DNA of 64,000 bases from Actinernus sp. WN-2022 (GCA_030867875.1 JAOWCC010000019.1:29904966-29968965); one strand, 5' to 3'. Shown: positions 36,144-46,573, numbered from the stretch's first letter. A program made the numbers and translations. Notes: generated by a model from the sequence alone, not told the origin.

Positions 36144-37061
36144 CTAAAAACAAACGAAGAACATAATATTACACTAGAAAAAGGCTTGCTTACTTATTTT
36201 GAGAAACGTAACGAAACGAAGTTGTAACTTGCGAAGTTGTAATTTTAATTTGCAAAACAATACATACTGAAGGTCACTGAACGTAGATTCCACGTTAGCA
36301 GAGATCTCTATACTGCTAAAATGGAGACTGCTAGCAGAGAAAACATAGGCAGCGTTTATAATAATAATAATAATAATAATATTTTGACAGGAAAGCTCCA
36401 CTCACAATTTGTGATTTTCAGGGAGGTCCTGTATTAAAAATATATAATTCACTAATATATGGAAAACAGGAAAGATAATATCATCTCGTTTCTCGGCTCT
36501 TTCTCGGTGTATCAATGTCTTCAAGTAGTAACTCAAAATGGAGCCTGCTATCAGAGGAAACGTAGACCGCGTGTTTATCATACCGTTTCTATCTCAAGGA
36601 GAACGTTTATGGAAAATTGGATGGTGATAAAAGTGACAGCTTTCCGCCTTGATACTCGTCCAACAGAATTATTTACGACAGTTGGGAACTAAACTTCTTA
36701 TAATCTGAGAGGAGCAAGTACAAAATTTCATATCCCTCGAACTAATACGGAATCTAAGAGAAAAAGCTTCAGCTATAATGGGACAAAAGCATGGAATAAT
36801 CTCACAGAAAAACTACGAATAAGAATAATTCTGATGTCTTTAATCATCAAAGCTCAACTGTCAATCCAACTTATTTCATGCCTAACATAAAAGGCACCAA
36901 AATTGTAAGTTTAAATACAGTACAAATAAAAAGCATATTTTACAGATATTATACAGTAAATTTCTGTAAATGTGTACATTGCAAACATTTGACAAATATT
37001 TGACAAAGTCTGTAAGATACTCACATTTGACAAACATTTAATAAAGTCTGTAAGATATTAT

Positions 37062-37157
37062 CCTGAGTGCCAGAGGTTCTACTGCCCTCTCTAAGCCAAA
37101 GTTTAGGATCTCCTAAACTTTGTCTTAGAGAGGGCAGTAGAACCTCTGGCACTCAGG
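37062..37157. repeat. Near-perfect 96-bp palindrome
   Basis: Two arms of about 47 bp pair with a single visible mismatch (TAAGCCAAAG against TAAGACAAAG). The outer ends are CCTGAGTGCC and GGCACTCAGG. Flanking (36985-37225) are four degenerate copies of ACAAAGTCTGTAAGATACTC. Confidence 0.85.
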
Positions 37158-37746
37158 GTAGTAAGATACTCACATTTTACAAAGACTTTACAAAGTCTGT
37201 AAGATACTCACATTTTACAAAGACTGAGAGAAATAAGAAAACAAGACGAAATTCCGACAGCAACATGCCCACCTTCCGAGACTGCGACACGACTAGTTTA
37301 GAAACTCAGACAGGGGACATGGATACACCCCCCCCCCCCCCCCCCCCCCCCACTAAAAGGGCCTCAGTAATATCGACTCTACATCAAGTAAATGTGAATA
37401 GTGACATGTTTCTTGATTTGAATGTTGCATCTACGAGTTATAAACATTTATATTTCGTATATGGTGCGTAATTATGTGACATCACAGTAAGAATTTACTC
37501 TCGTTTCTCGTACTCGTTTCTTTCTCCTTGTGAATGAACCTATTTCGATTCAAACGAAATATTTGGTCCCAAACATAACATCTGATAACAAAAAAGGTCA
37601 TTTATCACTGCCTAGAAACTTTATAGACACGCAAATCAAGAAATATTTTACTATTCACTCGATGTATATATAGAATATATATTAACAAGAGAGAATAAGT
37701 AAGAATGAAAATCTCGTAGCATACGTTGTGCGATAATAATGTATAA

Positions 37747-37900
37747 TAAAATCTATTTTTAGTAACCGGAAGCAGCTTAAGGAAAGTGCGCGATCACGTG
37801 ACAACAATAACGGGAAAGTATTTTCCCGCCATGGCATTGCTGTCGCGCTCTCGCGCACTTTGCTTCAACTGCTTCCAGTTACTAAAAATAGATTTTATTA
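37747..37900. mobile_element. Short fold-back MITE
   Basis: Arms AATAAAATCTATTTTTAGTAAC and complement, extended by GGAAGCAG/CTGCTTCC and AAAGTGCGCG/CGCGCACTTT, with GATCACGTGAC inside. No coding sequence. Confidence 0.65.
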
Positions 37901-37962
37901 AACGGTAATTCATTTCCGCAAGACAAAGTTTCACATATTAAAATACAATTCGCTAAACGCAC

Positions 37963-38140
37963 CTCTTTCGCCGTCCAAGGCCTGGCGTACAGCATGTCAA
38001 CCCTATGCCCCAGACCCTTTCTCAGCAACTCGAGTACCCAGGCATTAGCAGCTGGTACCCAGTCTCCAGCTCTTCCGAGTACGCTGTTCTCCAGCTCAGA
38101 TTTGGTAATGACGCCTTGCAAGCATTGGATTGCGGGAAGG
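37963..38140 (-). CDS. NOL6: NOL6 exon
   Basis: A 178-bp exon (1 nt plus 59 codons) with acceptor ...CCTCTATAG and donor GTGCGTTT. It encodes ELENSVLGRAGDWVPA and LELLRKGLGHRVDML, corresponding to the helical stretch before the LGL.L.PEHA block. It ends in phase 0 and joins WSTNKLPPSLPHDS in the next exon. Confidence 0.8.
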
Positions 38141-38199
38141 CTATAGAGGTGGATAGTACATGCCACTGAATAAATGTCTGATCTTAACGTGCTCATACG

Positions 38200-39544
38200 C
38201 CCAATTCTTTTATCAACAGTATCGATTCTACATCAAATGAATAGTTGAATAGTAGAATATTCCTCAATTTGAGTGTTGCGTCTATGAGTTAAAGAGGGTT
38301 ATATTTCGAATATGGCAATGATGGGTTCCCACAAATTTGCAGGGGAAAAAAAGCCTGACTTTTCACTGACTTTTCGCTAACTATGAAGCATTTTTCACGG
38401 ACCTCCGGTGCAGGCTCGTATTTTTTTTCAAATATTCAATAGCTATTTTGGGACAGCAACATTCAACAAAACAGCTAAAAACAGCCAAAATAAATACGTA
38501 TGTAAGCCTGAAAATAAAAAATTCCCTGACTTTCACTGACTTTTCACTGAAATTTGGAATTTCCTGACCAAATCCTAAATTCCCTGACCTTGAAAAAAAA
38601 AATCGTTTTCCATGACTTTTCCCTGACCGTGAGATCCCTGCATTCAGATGCTATTTTATCCAATGGGAATCAAGATAGAGCACAAAGGCACGTTTGATTG
38701 AAAGCAGCCAAAACCAAGTTCCTATCGTATCAGATTTCGATCGAATGACAGTCATAAACCAAACCAGAGAGTCATTGGTTTTTGACACCAAGCGGACTTT
38801 TCGAATCTTAGTTGGTCATTACAATATTTACCTATTCTATTTATTTTTATAATCTATTCTATTTATTTTATTAAAAAAACTTGGACCTGGGCCTGAAGCA
38901 AGGGGTAAGTGTGTGACGTGTAAATCGCTGATTGGCTGAAACGCGATATCCACACACGTAAAATTATCGTCAGTATTTTTACGTGTGTTCAGATACGATA
39001 TTCTCAGTGCTGGAAATCCTTGTAAAACGCTGTAGTTTATAGAATAAATAATGTTTCCTGCATATGACATCAACTGTTTCTGTTCAGTTTAGGTTTTGAA
39101 ATAAGTTTTCAGTTACATATAGAACAGAAGCCAACATTGAAATAACTGCCCCTTTTCGACCAAGAAATAAATAGCCCGGAGCGATTATTCGAGGAAATAC
39201 GGTAATTACTCGTGTAAAAGTAAAATCTTGAAAATACGTTAAGTTGAGCATTCAATTTTTTTACAAGCCTTTTAAACTTTGTACACGTACAAATTCACAA
39301 GCCTTTCTCCATTATTACCATTATTGATAAAAGGCCGGGCATCTTTTAAAAAGTTCAACGGCGCTAGGCCGGGGTAAAATTTGCTTTTTTATTTTCTTCC
39401 GCAACATAAATTTTGCGCGCAAGAAAACATTTTTTTTTTTTTAAAAACCACTGAAATTTATAAATGTTTCCACAACACCGTTTCCTCGTTTGGCTCGGCC
39501 TTAAACTCTGGTGTATTTTACTGAACATTAAACAGATTACTCAC
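38200..39544. other. NOL6 intron, no gene recognised
   Basis: Contains a diverged repeat rich in CCCTGACTTTTCACTGA motifs (38340-38640) and nothing with recognisable coding potential. Confidence 0.4.
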
Positions 39545-39660
39545 CAGAAGAACTGGTCAAACGTTTGTATGAATGGCACAGGCTTCATAAAGAGGGCTTC
39601 AAATCCGTCAGTGAATCTACTGTCGAGGAATTCTAGCGAGAGCCTTGCCTCGTGACAGAC
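39545..39660 (-). CDS. NOL6: NOL6 exon
   Basis: A 116-bp exon (38 codons plus 2 nt) with acceptor ...CAATGTAG and donor GTGAGTAA. It encodes VCHEARLSLEFLD then TDGFEALFMKPVPFIQTFD, matching the HEA..S...LD....DGF..LFM.P.PF...FD block of NOL6. The split last codon TG+C completes in the exon at 38140. Confidence 0.85.
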
Positions 39661-40528
39661 CTACATTGGGTGGGGAGGACACAGAAACGTTGACACACGT
39701 ACAAGGCCAGCATTAGCACCATTAAAGAATACAGCTCAACCGTGATGCTTGGCGGCCTTGTTTTGTTTTGCTTAATTCCGCTTCGTGAAACTGTCGAACT
39801 AACAGGAAATCTAGAAAAGAAACTTTACAAAGACAGATCCAAACTGAAACTGTCATACTGTCGTTTGCATCTAAGTGTGAACGCGTGAGACGAAAACATG
39901 TTCTAACTGGTATCCAACCTAACATGTTTGAAGGCATTCTAGACGAACTTTCGCGCTCAAAATACCAAGTTATTCCTTCCCGTATCAATAATTCTCCAAC
40001 CAGCTCTGCCACTTGATTTCTGAAGTCCCGAAATAAAGGCACATTTGGTTTGAAGTTACGGCTGTCTTTATCGTAAATATCCTTACAACTGGAGCGTAAC
40101 TTGATATTTTGGGCACGAAAGTTCGTCTAGCACACCTTCAAACTCCAAAAGTTTGATGACAAATTACGTTACGTTTTATACCCAGTTAGAACATGTTTTC
40201 GCCTCACGTGTTCACGCTTAGATGCAAACAACGGAACAAAACAACACGATTGCAATGATTTTGGAAGACAACTCGTACAAAATCGACTTTTCAACTGTGA
40301 GAAAATGGCGGCCATAGCGCGCAAAGCATGACGGTTGGTCTATATCCCTTAATCTTACAGGCCTGTACATGTATTGTAGTAAACAGGATTATGAAAATTA
40401 AAAACTAAATAAAAAGAGGATATTTATATACACACGGTGGTACGAATATACTAGCCTGCGAATACAACCGTCTCGCATCGAGAGACACAGTCAAATCCCG
40501 TCCCCTGAGAGAGACTTCTGCGATTCGA

Positions 40529-40676
40529 AGCAAAAAATGCCATACTGATGACGTTAGGTGGCCACGATTTGGTCGCGTTATTTGATTGGCTTGCATATGA
40601 TAATTAGGCATACTAGCCAATCAAATGACGCGACCAGATCCTGGCCACGCTACGTCATCAGTATGGAATTTTTGGC
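40529..40676. mobile_element. Fold-back MITE
   Basis: Arms containing CCATACTGATGACGT, GGTCGCGT and TTTGATTGGCT are inverted around an AT-rich centre. It lies in a NOL6 intron. Confidence 0.6.
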
Positions 40677-41069
40677 TATAATATACTGAGCAAACATTTT
40701 CTGATAGCGTGCAACTGTGCACTCAATAACCTTTTTATGCACTCGTTATTGACCAATCAGAATCCATATATTTTGTTGAGTACCGGTATGTTATAAATGT
40801 TGTAATACATCAGTGAGCGCAGTGAACGAGGAGTACATTACGACAAATTCACTATAAGAAAACCGTATCAAACCTTGTTATATGGACGATAAAGTTTTAC
40901 TGGAAAATAAACCACTCATAGAACTCATACGAAACTACATCCGGGTACTGAGTAGCGTATTTTCCATATCCATATGAAAATATCGATGACGTCACATTTG
41001 CCGCCTTTTGAACTACTGTACAAAGATGGCAGCAGGTTTGTGGAAATCACAGAGGAAGATGTAAACAGC

Positions 41070-41626
41070 TTAAAGTGCCTATCACCCTCTTGCAATTTTG
41101 ATAGCTTATGAACCTCCGAAAAGGTTTGAGTACTTCTGTGAAGAAAGTTTTGGTTTAAAGTGAATACTTTATGTTCTACGCTTGTTTGAAATCGTGTAAA
41201 TGTGACCTTTCCTGACCCATGACCGCGTAAGTAAAAGCCTGGTTCGAAACCTGGGTAGACGTCATCTCATTAATGCATTTTTCTCCATGCCGCATTTTTA
41301 TCACAACAACATCGATGTATAGAAAATATACACAGTTTTTGAGTTGTTAGTAAAAAAAAAATCATTTTAGTCGACATGTTAAGGATTTCTTCAAATGATT
41401 GCAAAGCCGAATTAATTATATGACGTCAAGATGACGTCTACCCAGGTTTCGACCCAGGCTTTTACTTACGCGGTCATGGGTCAGGAAAGGTCACATTTAC
41501 ACGATTTCAAACAAGCGTAGAACATAAAGTATTCACTTTAAACCAAAACTTTCTTCACAGAAGTACTCAAAACGTTTCGGAGGTTCATAAGCTATCAAAA
41601 TTGCAAAAGGGTGATAGGCACTTTAA
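41070..41626. mobile_element. TTAA-flanked MITE with about 200-bp inverted repeats
   Basis: TTAAAGTGCCTATCACCCT starts the left arm, and GGGTGATAGGCACTTTAA ends the right arm. The arms (41072-41270 and about 41430-41624) are nearly identical and include TTACTTACGCGGTCATGGGTC. The TTAA at both ends matches a piggyBac-type target site; no transposase is encoded. Confidence 0.75.
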
Positions 41627-42111
41627 ATGAGCTGCATGACAATTAATATTCCGAGCACAAAAAGCCAAATACCATCAAAAACTCTCTAAAGATGTTCTCG
41701 ACTGCAACGAAGAGACAAGAAAACCCGATGAAACTCCCCAGGAAAGCTTAGAAAGATCATGAAGAACTTTGTACTAGCAGCGTAAGATGAATAGATAAGA
41801 GTTCTTAGAGCAGTTTAATTGTCCATATAATAATTGTCAATATATATCGCTGCGCTAACTCGTGAAATGTTTTCGACTCTCGAGGATAAACTTCATATCT
41901 TTTCACCACCATGTATCTTCGAGCTTAAATTCCACGTAATATTGTATTATTATTATTATTATTCACAAAGCTATAAGTTACCAGGGTTTATGTGTGACGT
42001 AAAGGTGTGACGTCACAGCAATGTAATTTTTTTAAATATTTGTATCTCGCATATAAGAACCTGCATGGTATTTTGTGGCTCGGTGAATAATAACTATTGA
42101 CATATACTCAC

Positions 42112-42213
42112 TCTGTTATATGCCATCTTGTTCATGTTTGCACACAGATTTAGGTACCCAGAAGAGTCCACAAACACTACGTCAAATGCGGCATGGAATT
42201 CAGCGAGAGAAGG
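42112..42213 (-). CDS. NOL6: NOL6 exon
   Basis: A 102-bp, 34-codon phase 0-0 exon with acceptor ...CCATAG and donor GTGAGT. It encodes AAFDVVFVDSSGYLNLCAN, the best conserved N-terminal-half block of the NOL6/Nrap family. The next exon continues with HEARLSLEFLD, as expected. Confidence 0.85.
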
Positions 42214-42267
42214 CTATGGATAGGGTACAATAGATCTTAGGCATAAATGATGAATCTTATTTGAATG

Positions 42268-43120
42268 GGGAAAGTGCAGTAGGTCACTGTTGAGTTCTTC
42301 CACATTAAAGAGTACACCACCATTAGTGATACTGTAAAGTTTGATTGCGATAGTTTAGAACGGTACTTAGATATTGAGATTCCAATTATTGTACAAGTGC
42401 AGTAGGTCACTGTTGAGTGCGTCCACATTAAAGAGTATGCCACCATTAGTGATACTGTGAAGTTTGATTGCGATAGTTTAGAACGGTACTAAGATATTGA
42501 GATTCCAATAGTACAAGTGCAGTAGGTCACTGTTGAGTGCTTCCACATTAAAGAGTACGCCACCATTAGTGATACTGTGAAGTTTGATTGTTTTAGTTTA
42601 GAACGGTACTAAGATATTGAGATTCCAATAGTACAAGTGCAGTAGGTCACTGTTGAGTGCTTCCACATTAAAGAGTACGCCACCATTAGTGATACTGTGA
42701 AGTTTGATTGTGATAGTTTAGAACAGTACTAAGATATTGAGATTCCAATAGTACAAGTGCAGTAAGTCACTGTGGAGTGCTTCACATTAAAGAGTATGCC
42801 ACCATTAGTGATACTGTGAAGTTTGATTGTGATAGTTTAGAACGGTACTAAGATATTGAGATTCCAATAGTACAAGTGCAGTAGGTTACTGTTGAGTGCT
42901 TCCACATTAAAGAGTACGCCACCATTAGTGATACTGTGAAGTTTGATTGTGATAGTTTAGAACAGTTATGCTAAGATACTGAGATTCTAATAGTACAAGT
43001 GTAGTAGATCACTGTTGTCAGAGTGCTTCCACATTAAAGAGTACACCACCATTAGTGATAATGTGAAGTTTGAGTGTGATACATGTAGTTTAAAATGATA
43101 CTAAGATATTGAGATCTCAA
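42268..43120. repeat. 120-bp satellite, about 7 copies
   Basis: Tandem copies of a 120-121-bp unit containing AGTGCAGTAGGTCACTGTTG, CACCATTAGTGATACTG and AAGATATTGAGATTCCAAT. The middle copies are almost identical; the outer ones are degraded. It begins just beyond the acceptor of the NOL6 exon at 42213. Confidence 0.93.
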
Positions 43121-43745
43121 TTTATATTTTTTTTTATGGCCAGAACTAAATATTGCCTGACTAGACTCGCTTTTATGATTTCTCTAGTTTCTAAATGACA
43201 TTATCAAACTCATTTATAATTCATTAAGAAAATTTAACTAAATAAATGAATGTTAAATGAGTGGTTTTAATTGATACGATCCTCATTTACATAAACTTTT
43301 GTTTCGATTTTATCATCCGAAATACGTGATATCGCCAAAATCACTGAATAAAATTACTCTATACCTCAACGTTTTAGAAGCTGTTCAATAAACTCGCAGC
43401 ACATGTGTTATCAGATCTAAAAACGTGTTTGTAAATCTGATAAAACACTGCTGCTCCTTTATTAAGCAGCAATTATCAAACTCATTAATAATTCATGAAG
43501 CAGAAACAAAGGAAATCACCGGCCGATAAATGATCTTTAAATCTGATACAGATTTTGTCCTGATTTACATAAACTTTGGCTTCGATTTTCTCGGCCAAAA
43601 TAAGTCGTATCGCCAAAATAACTGAAAACATCTAGACGTTTGATAAGTAAGATAAAGAATTTGTGTCTGATAAAGATCGGCCACTCATTCTTAATCTATT
43701 ACTTAAAGACCAAACTCTCAAACTTCTCAGCGTGATTATTCTTAC

Positions 43746-43810
43746 CAGCTTGTCATCAGATTCTTGGTTCTTGTTCATCGTGATGCCAGCAGTTGTCCAA
43801 TCACCTGAAC
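43746..43810 (-). CDS. NOL6: NOL6 exon (most upstream seen)
   Basis: A 65-bp exon bounded by an acceptor ending CTACTGTAG and a donor GTAAGAAT. It begins with 2 nt of a split codon and encodes a peptide containing WTTAGITMNKNQESDDKL, then ends in phase 0. It joins directly to the next exon, giving DDKL/PSLAEFH, the spacing expected before the FVD..G.LNLC motif of the family. The preceding exon is not visible in the window. Confidence 0.75.
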
Positions 43811-43894
43811 CTACAGTAGTCAATTAAATAAGAAATTATTATCTACCCTTGACAGACCTTTTTCAGGATACAATCACATGGTGGTACTAGATGA

Positions 43895-44098
43895 CTTTAC
43901 GTGTATGAGATTGGTAGTGTTGTTAGCAAAACCTGTTTGTTAATGCTAATTTCCACCTCTAATCAATTGTCGATCTTTCTAAAACAGCGTTTCTAAAACA
44001 GAGATTGTTTGCCTCCAGTGCCATGGGATCACGAGCTCAGTTCATTCGTTATTGAAGTGATTCATGTATATCACCACATGACAGTTTGCTGCAAGAGG
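43895..44098. mobile_element. Dispersed MITE family, copy C
   Basis: A diverged copy of the repeats at 6113 and 11621: GTTAGCAAAACCTGTTTGT, AATCAATTGTCGATCTTTCT and a degraded CACATGACAGTTTGCTGCAA end. Confidence 0.55.
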
Positions 44099-44329
44099 CG
44101 CAAGGTCAAGACTTGGGCAAAGTTCTTTTTTTTGCATGTTTATGACCCGAAGTCGAGGTCCATAAAAATGGCAAAACTTAATGAGGCCAATATCCTCCCA
44201 TCTTGGCCGAACAAGATTGGTTAATAAGCTTTTTATTATGATATGGCTTCTGCTGAAGATACCGGGGCTTGTTTTGTTCCAACAAATAGCAATGAAGTAG
44301 TTTTTATTTTATTTGCAAAGCTATAGTAG

Positions 44330-44805
44330 CATTCTATCTAATAGGTCAGCTGAATGAGATCAGTATTCTATCTAATAGGTCAGCTGAATGAGATCAGTAT
44401 TCTATCTAATAGGTCAGCTGAATGAGATCAGTATTCTATCTAATAGGTCAGCTGAATGAGATCAGTATTCTATCTAATAGGTCAGCTGAATGAGATCAGT
44501 ATTCTATCTAATAGGTCAGCTGAATGAGATCAGTATTCTATCTAATAGGTCAGCTGAATGAGATCAGTATTCTATCTAATAGGTCAGCTGAATGAGATCA
44601 GTATTCTATCTAATAGGTCAGCTGAATGAGATCAGTATTCTATCTAATAGGTCAGCTGAATGAGATCAGTATTCTATCTAATAGGTCAGCTGAATGAGAT
44701 CAGTATTCTATCTAATAGGTCAGCTGAATGAGATCAGTATTCTATCTAATAGGTCAGCTGAATGAGATCAGTATTCTATCTAATAGGTCAGCTGAATGAG
44801 ATCAG
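44330..44805. repeat. 34-bp satellite, 14 copies, abutting the Polinton
   Basis: Fourteen essentially identical head-to-tail copies of a 34-bp unit (TATTCTATCTAATAGGTCAG, then CTGAATGAGATCAG). The last ATCAG (44801-44805) is the left target duplication of the Polinton. Sequence right of the Polinton (ATCAGTGTGATTCCTAATTGG, CTGAGTG.GAGAT) looks like one degenerate unit, so the array probably arose from the original host site. Confidence 0.95.
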
Positions 44806-45004
44806 AGTAGTATATGAACTAGCGGTTCTGGCGCAGCTTGAACGTTTTATTGTTGCAATCCTTGCTCGATAACTCCAGAACCGCAGCGAATTGTTCTACT
44901 TCAGCATTCGAACAATTCGCTGCGGTTCAGGAGTCATCGAACAAGGATTGCAACAATAAAACGTTCAAGCTGCGCCAGAACCCGCTAGTTTATATACTAC
45001 TATA
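44806..45004 (+). repeat. Left terminal inverted repeat, itself a palindrome
   Basis: Arm 44806-44896, 13-nt loop 44897-44909 (TACTTCAGCATTC), arm 44910-45001 then ATA. The arms pair except for five differences (G/A at 44816, one extra G, and three substitutions near the loop end). The inner edge is TATATACTACTATA. The whole 199 bp recurs inverted at 61232-61430 with one mismatch, at 44816. Confidence 0.95.
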
Positions 45005-45021
45005 GACCATAGTCCCCCTTA

Positions 45022-45118
45022 CGGATTGGAGCAGTTTGTTGTACTTTTTCCGTTGTTTTTACATTTCAACATCCTATTAGATAAGTGATTACTACGTAGT
45101 ATATCGATCTCTTCCACT
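45022..45118 (+). promoter_or_regulatory. Repeated upstream module, copy 1
   Basis: CGGATTGGAGCAGTTT..GTTGTACT, then T-rich, TACATTT.AACA.CCTATTA and AGTATAT blocks. It recurs at 45893-45986, about 95 bp upstream of ATG in both cases. Likely a promoter for the two left-end genes; inference from position and conservation. Confidence 0.65.
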
Positions 45119-45805
45119 ATGGATAGCATATCGTGCCTTCCCATAGAAATCTTAGTCAAGATAGTAGAGCATGCAGGCCCAGAATCATTCGCAAGCATCG
45201 CAAGGACATCGAAACACCTAAACTGTGCCGCATCTCTCGTGCGCTACAAAAACGTAGACCAAGAGTTCCGTAAACGAGTACTCACTTTCGGTCTTAGGTC
45301 TACTCGTAATGACAACGATCGAGACAATTTGGCTAGGACATTCGGTATTTCCGCAAACCACATCTATGATAGCTTTCCTCTTGTCTACGCCAGTGAATAT
45401 GGTAATCTTAACGTTATTAAGTGGCTCATTAAGCACTTATGGTTCGATAAAATGGGTGGACACACCGATTACGTTCTATGCGCTGCCTGTAAGGATGACC
45501 GTCTTGATATCGTTAAGTGTCTCACTAAACACTTCCAGTTCACCAAAGAGGATAAAGCCGTCGGGTTTGCTATACTAGATGCCTGTAGGAATGCCCATCT
45601 CAATACCATTAAGTGGCTCATTCAACGCTTTCAGATAACTATGGAGTATAAATACGCTCATCATGCTCTACTATGCGCCCGTAGCAACGATCATCTTAAT
45701 ACCGCTAAATGTATCATTGAGTGGCTCATTAAGCGCTCCCAGCTCACCATAGAGGACGAAAACGCCCTACTAGATTACTACATAAATTCTTATGCTGCCA
45801 CATAG
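45119..45805 (+). CDS. F-box/ankyrin-repeat protein
   Basis: 228 residues. The N-terminus (LPIEILVKIVEHAGPESF.. then SKHLN) is F-box-like, at about residues 5-45. Four ankyrin-like repeats follow, seen as ASEYGNLNVIKWLIKH, ACKDDRLDIVKCLTKH, ACRNAHLNTIKWLIQR and ARSNDHLNTAKCIIE. Proteins with F-box and ankyrin parts in large DNA viruses recruit the host SCF ubiquitin ligase to chosen targets; a similar host-interaction role is inferred. Classic viral proteins place the F-box C-terminally, whereas here it is N-terminal. It is the first gene inside the left terminus, next to the repeated promoter module. Confidence 0.75.
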   Translation: MDSISCLPIEILVKIVEHAGPESFASIARTSKHLNCAASLVRYKNVDQEFRKRVLTFGLRSTRNDNDRDNLARTFGISANHIYDSFPLVYASEYGNLNVIKWLIKHLWFDKMGGHTDYVLCAACKDDRLDIVKCLTKHFQFTKEDKAVGFAILDACRNAHLNTIKWLIQRFQITMEYKYAHHALLCARSNDHLNTAKCIIEWLIKRSQLTIEDENALLDYYINSYAAT

Positions 45806-45892
45806 GATCTCTCGCAACGGCCAAATTGTCCCTAGGCATTCTTACACCTAAATATCCAAACTTGAGCACAGCTCCGGTTTCTACCGCTTTTC

Positions 45893-45986
45893 CGGATTGG
45901 AGCAGTTTCGTTGTACTATTTTTTTCATTGTACTTTTACATTTTAACACCTATTAAAGGAATGATTAGTTTACAGTATATCCACCC
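45893..45986 (+). promoter_or_regulatory. Repeated upstream module, copy 2
   Basis: Second copy of the CGGATTGGAGCAGTTT module, ending ACAGTATATCCACCC directly before the ATG at 45987. Confidence 0.65.
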
Positions 45987-46112
45987 ATGGTACTAACATA
46001 CATTCTCTACTTCACGATATTAACGTATGTTGTTATCTTAGTACGTATTAATACCACACAGATTAGACAACCGCGCGCGATTGAAGAACCTCAACGTAGA
46101 CGTCACAACTAA
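45987..46112 (+). CDS. Small single-pass membrane protein, 41 residues
   Basis: ATG in a good context (CACCCATGG). The protein has a hydrophobic helix at about residues 2-19 (VLTYILYFTILTYVVILV) followed by a basic tail ending PQRRRHN. It is too short for routine gene calling but sits 94 bp after a promoter module shared with the F-box gene. Function unknown; small membrane proteins are common in virions. Confidence 0.6.
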   Translation: MVLTYILYFTILTYVVILVRINTTQIRQPRAIEEPQRRRHN

Positions 46113-46153
46113 GATACCAATTAGACATATAACATATATAGGTATATTGCACG

Positions 46154-46573
46154 ATGATTGAGACGAGAACTTGTGATTGGTTGATTCGAGGAAAGACCAC
46201 GAAATGTATAAGGAAGTGTTCGAAGGTGTCAGAGTATTGCTCTCAACGTAACTTCCAGATAGGAAGAGGATGTGCTATATTCGTTCCATGTTTGACGTGC
46301 GGTCGAGGCTGTCGTACTAATCACGAACTTTGTGCAAAATGTGGTGCACCTCAACGCCGTACCATTCGCAATAAGAAGAACCTTGATAAGAAGCAAGCTA
46401 ACGAGTCAGCGAATATCGCGTGTTCAAATGTAGTAGAATCGGAGAAAGATCTAAATGTAGTGGAATCGGAAAAAGATCGAAACGTGGTGGACATTCACGA
46501 TCTCGATAATGCATTGGATGACCTCTCCATCAGTGAGAAAGATCTAAATGTGGTAGGATCGGAGGATAAGTAG
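46154..46573 (+). CDS. Cys-rich putative zinc-binding protein
   Basis: 139 residues. The N-terminal 70 contain about 11 cysteines, ending with a CLTCGRGC..CAKCG cluster, consistent with zinc binding. The C-terminal part is basic then acidic and contains three to four repeats of a NVVESEKDL-like motif. TATATAGGTATAT lies 10-25 bp upstream of ATG. A stem-loop follows the stop. No family was recognised. Confidence 0.65.
   Translation: MIETRTCDWLIRGKTTKCIRKCSKVSEYCSQRNFQIGRGCAIFVPCLTCGRGCRTNHELCAKCGAPQRRTIRNKKNLDKKQANESANIACSNVVESEKDLNVVESEKDRNVVDIHDLDNALDDLSISEKDLNVVGSEDK

Larger units (their letters stand above)
769..43810 (-). other. NOL6: NOL6 (Nrap/Utp22-type nucleolar protein) gene span, eight exons recognised
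   Basis: The family protein works in the nucleolus in the small-subunit processome for pre-rRNA processing. Eight minus-strand exons were found by eye; seven consecutive ones join in phase: 43746-43810, 42112-42213, 39545-39660, 37963-38140, 36024-36143, 6861-7009 and 4198-4477. The eighth, 769-912, is in phase 0 after a gap. Joined peptides follow family order: FHAAFDVVFVD, FTDGFEALFMKPVPF, ELGPPADSPL, FREFWGGKSELRRFQDGS, LPLAVHSLQG and SGKWPDD. An exon of roughly 45-60 codons is expected between 4198 and 912 but was not found. The 5' exons before 43810 and the 3' exons after 769 are also unseen and may lie outside the window. Introns range from about 1.4 to 29 kb. The receptors, LINE, DNA transposon and MITEs lie inside the introns; the Polinton would too if 5' exons exist beyond 64 kb. 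Confidence 0.85.

Noticed and set aside
44330..44805. CRISPR-like array
   Set aside because: Copies are directly contiguous with no variable spacers; it is a satellite in a eukaryotic genome.
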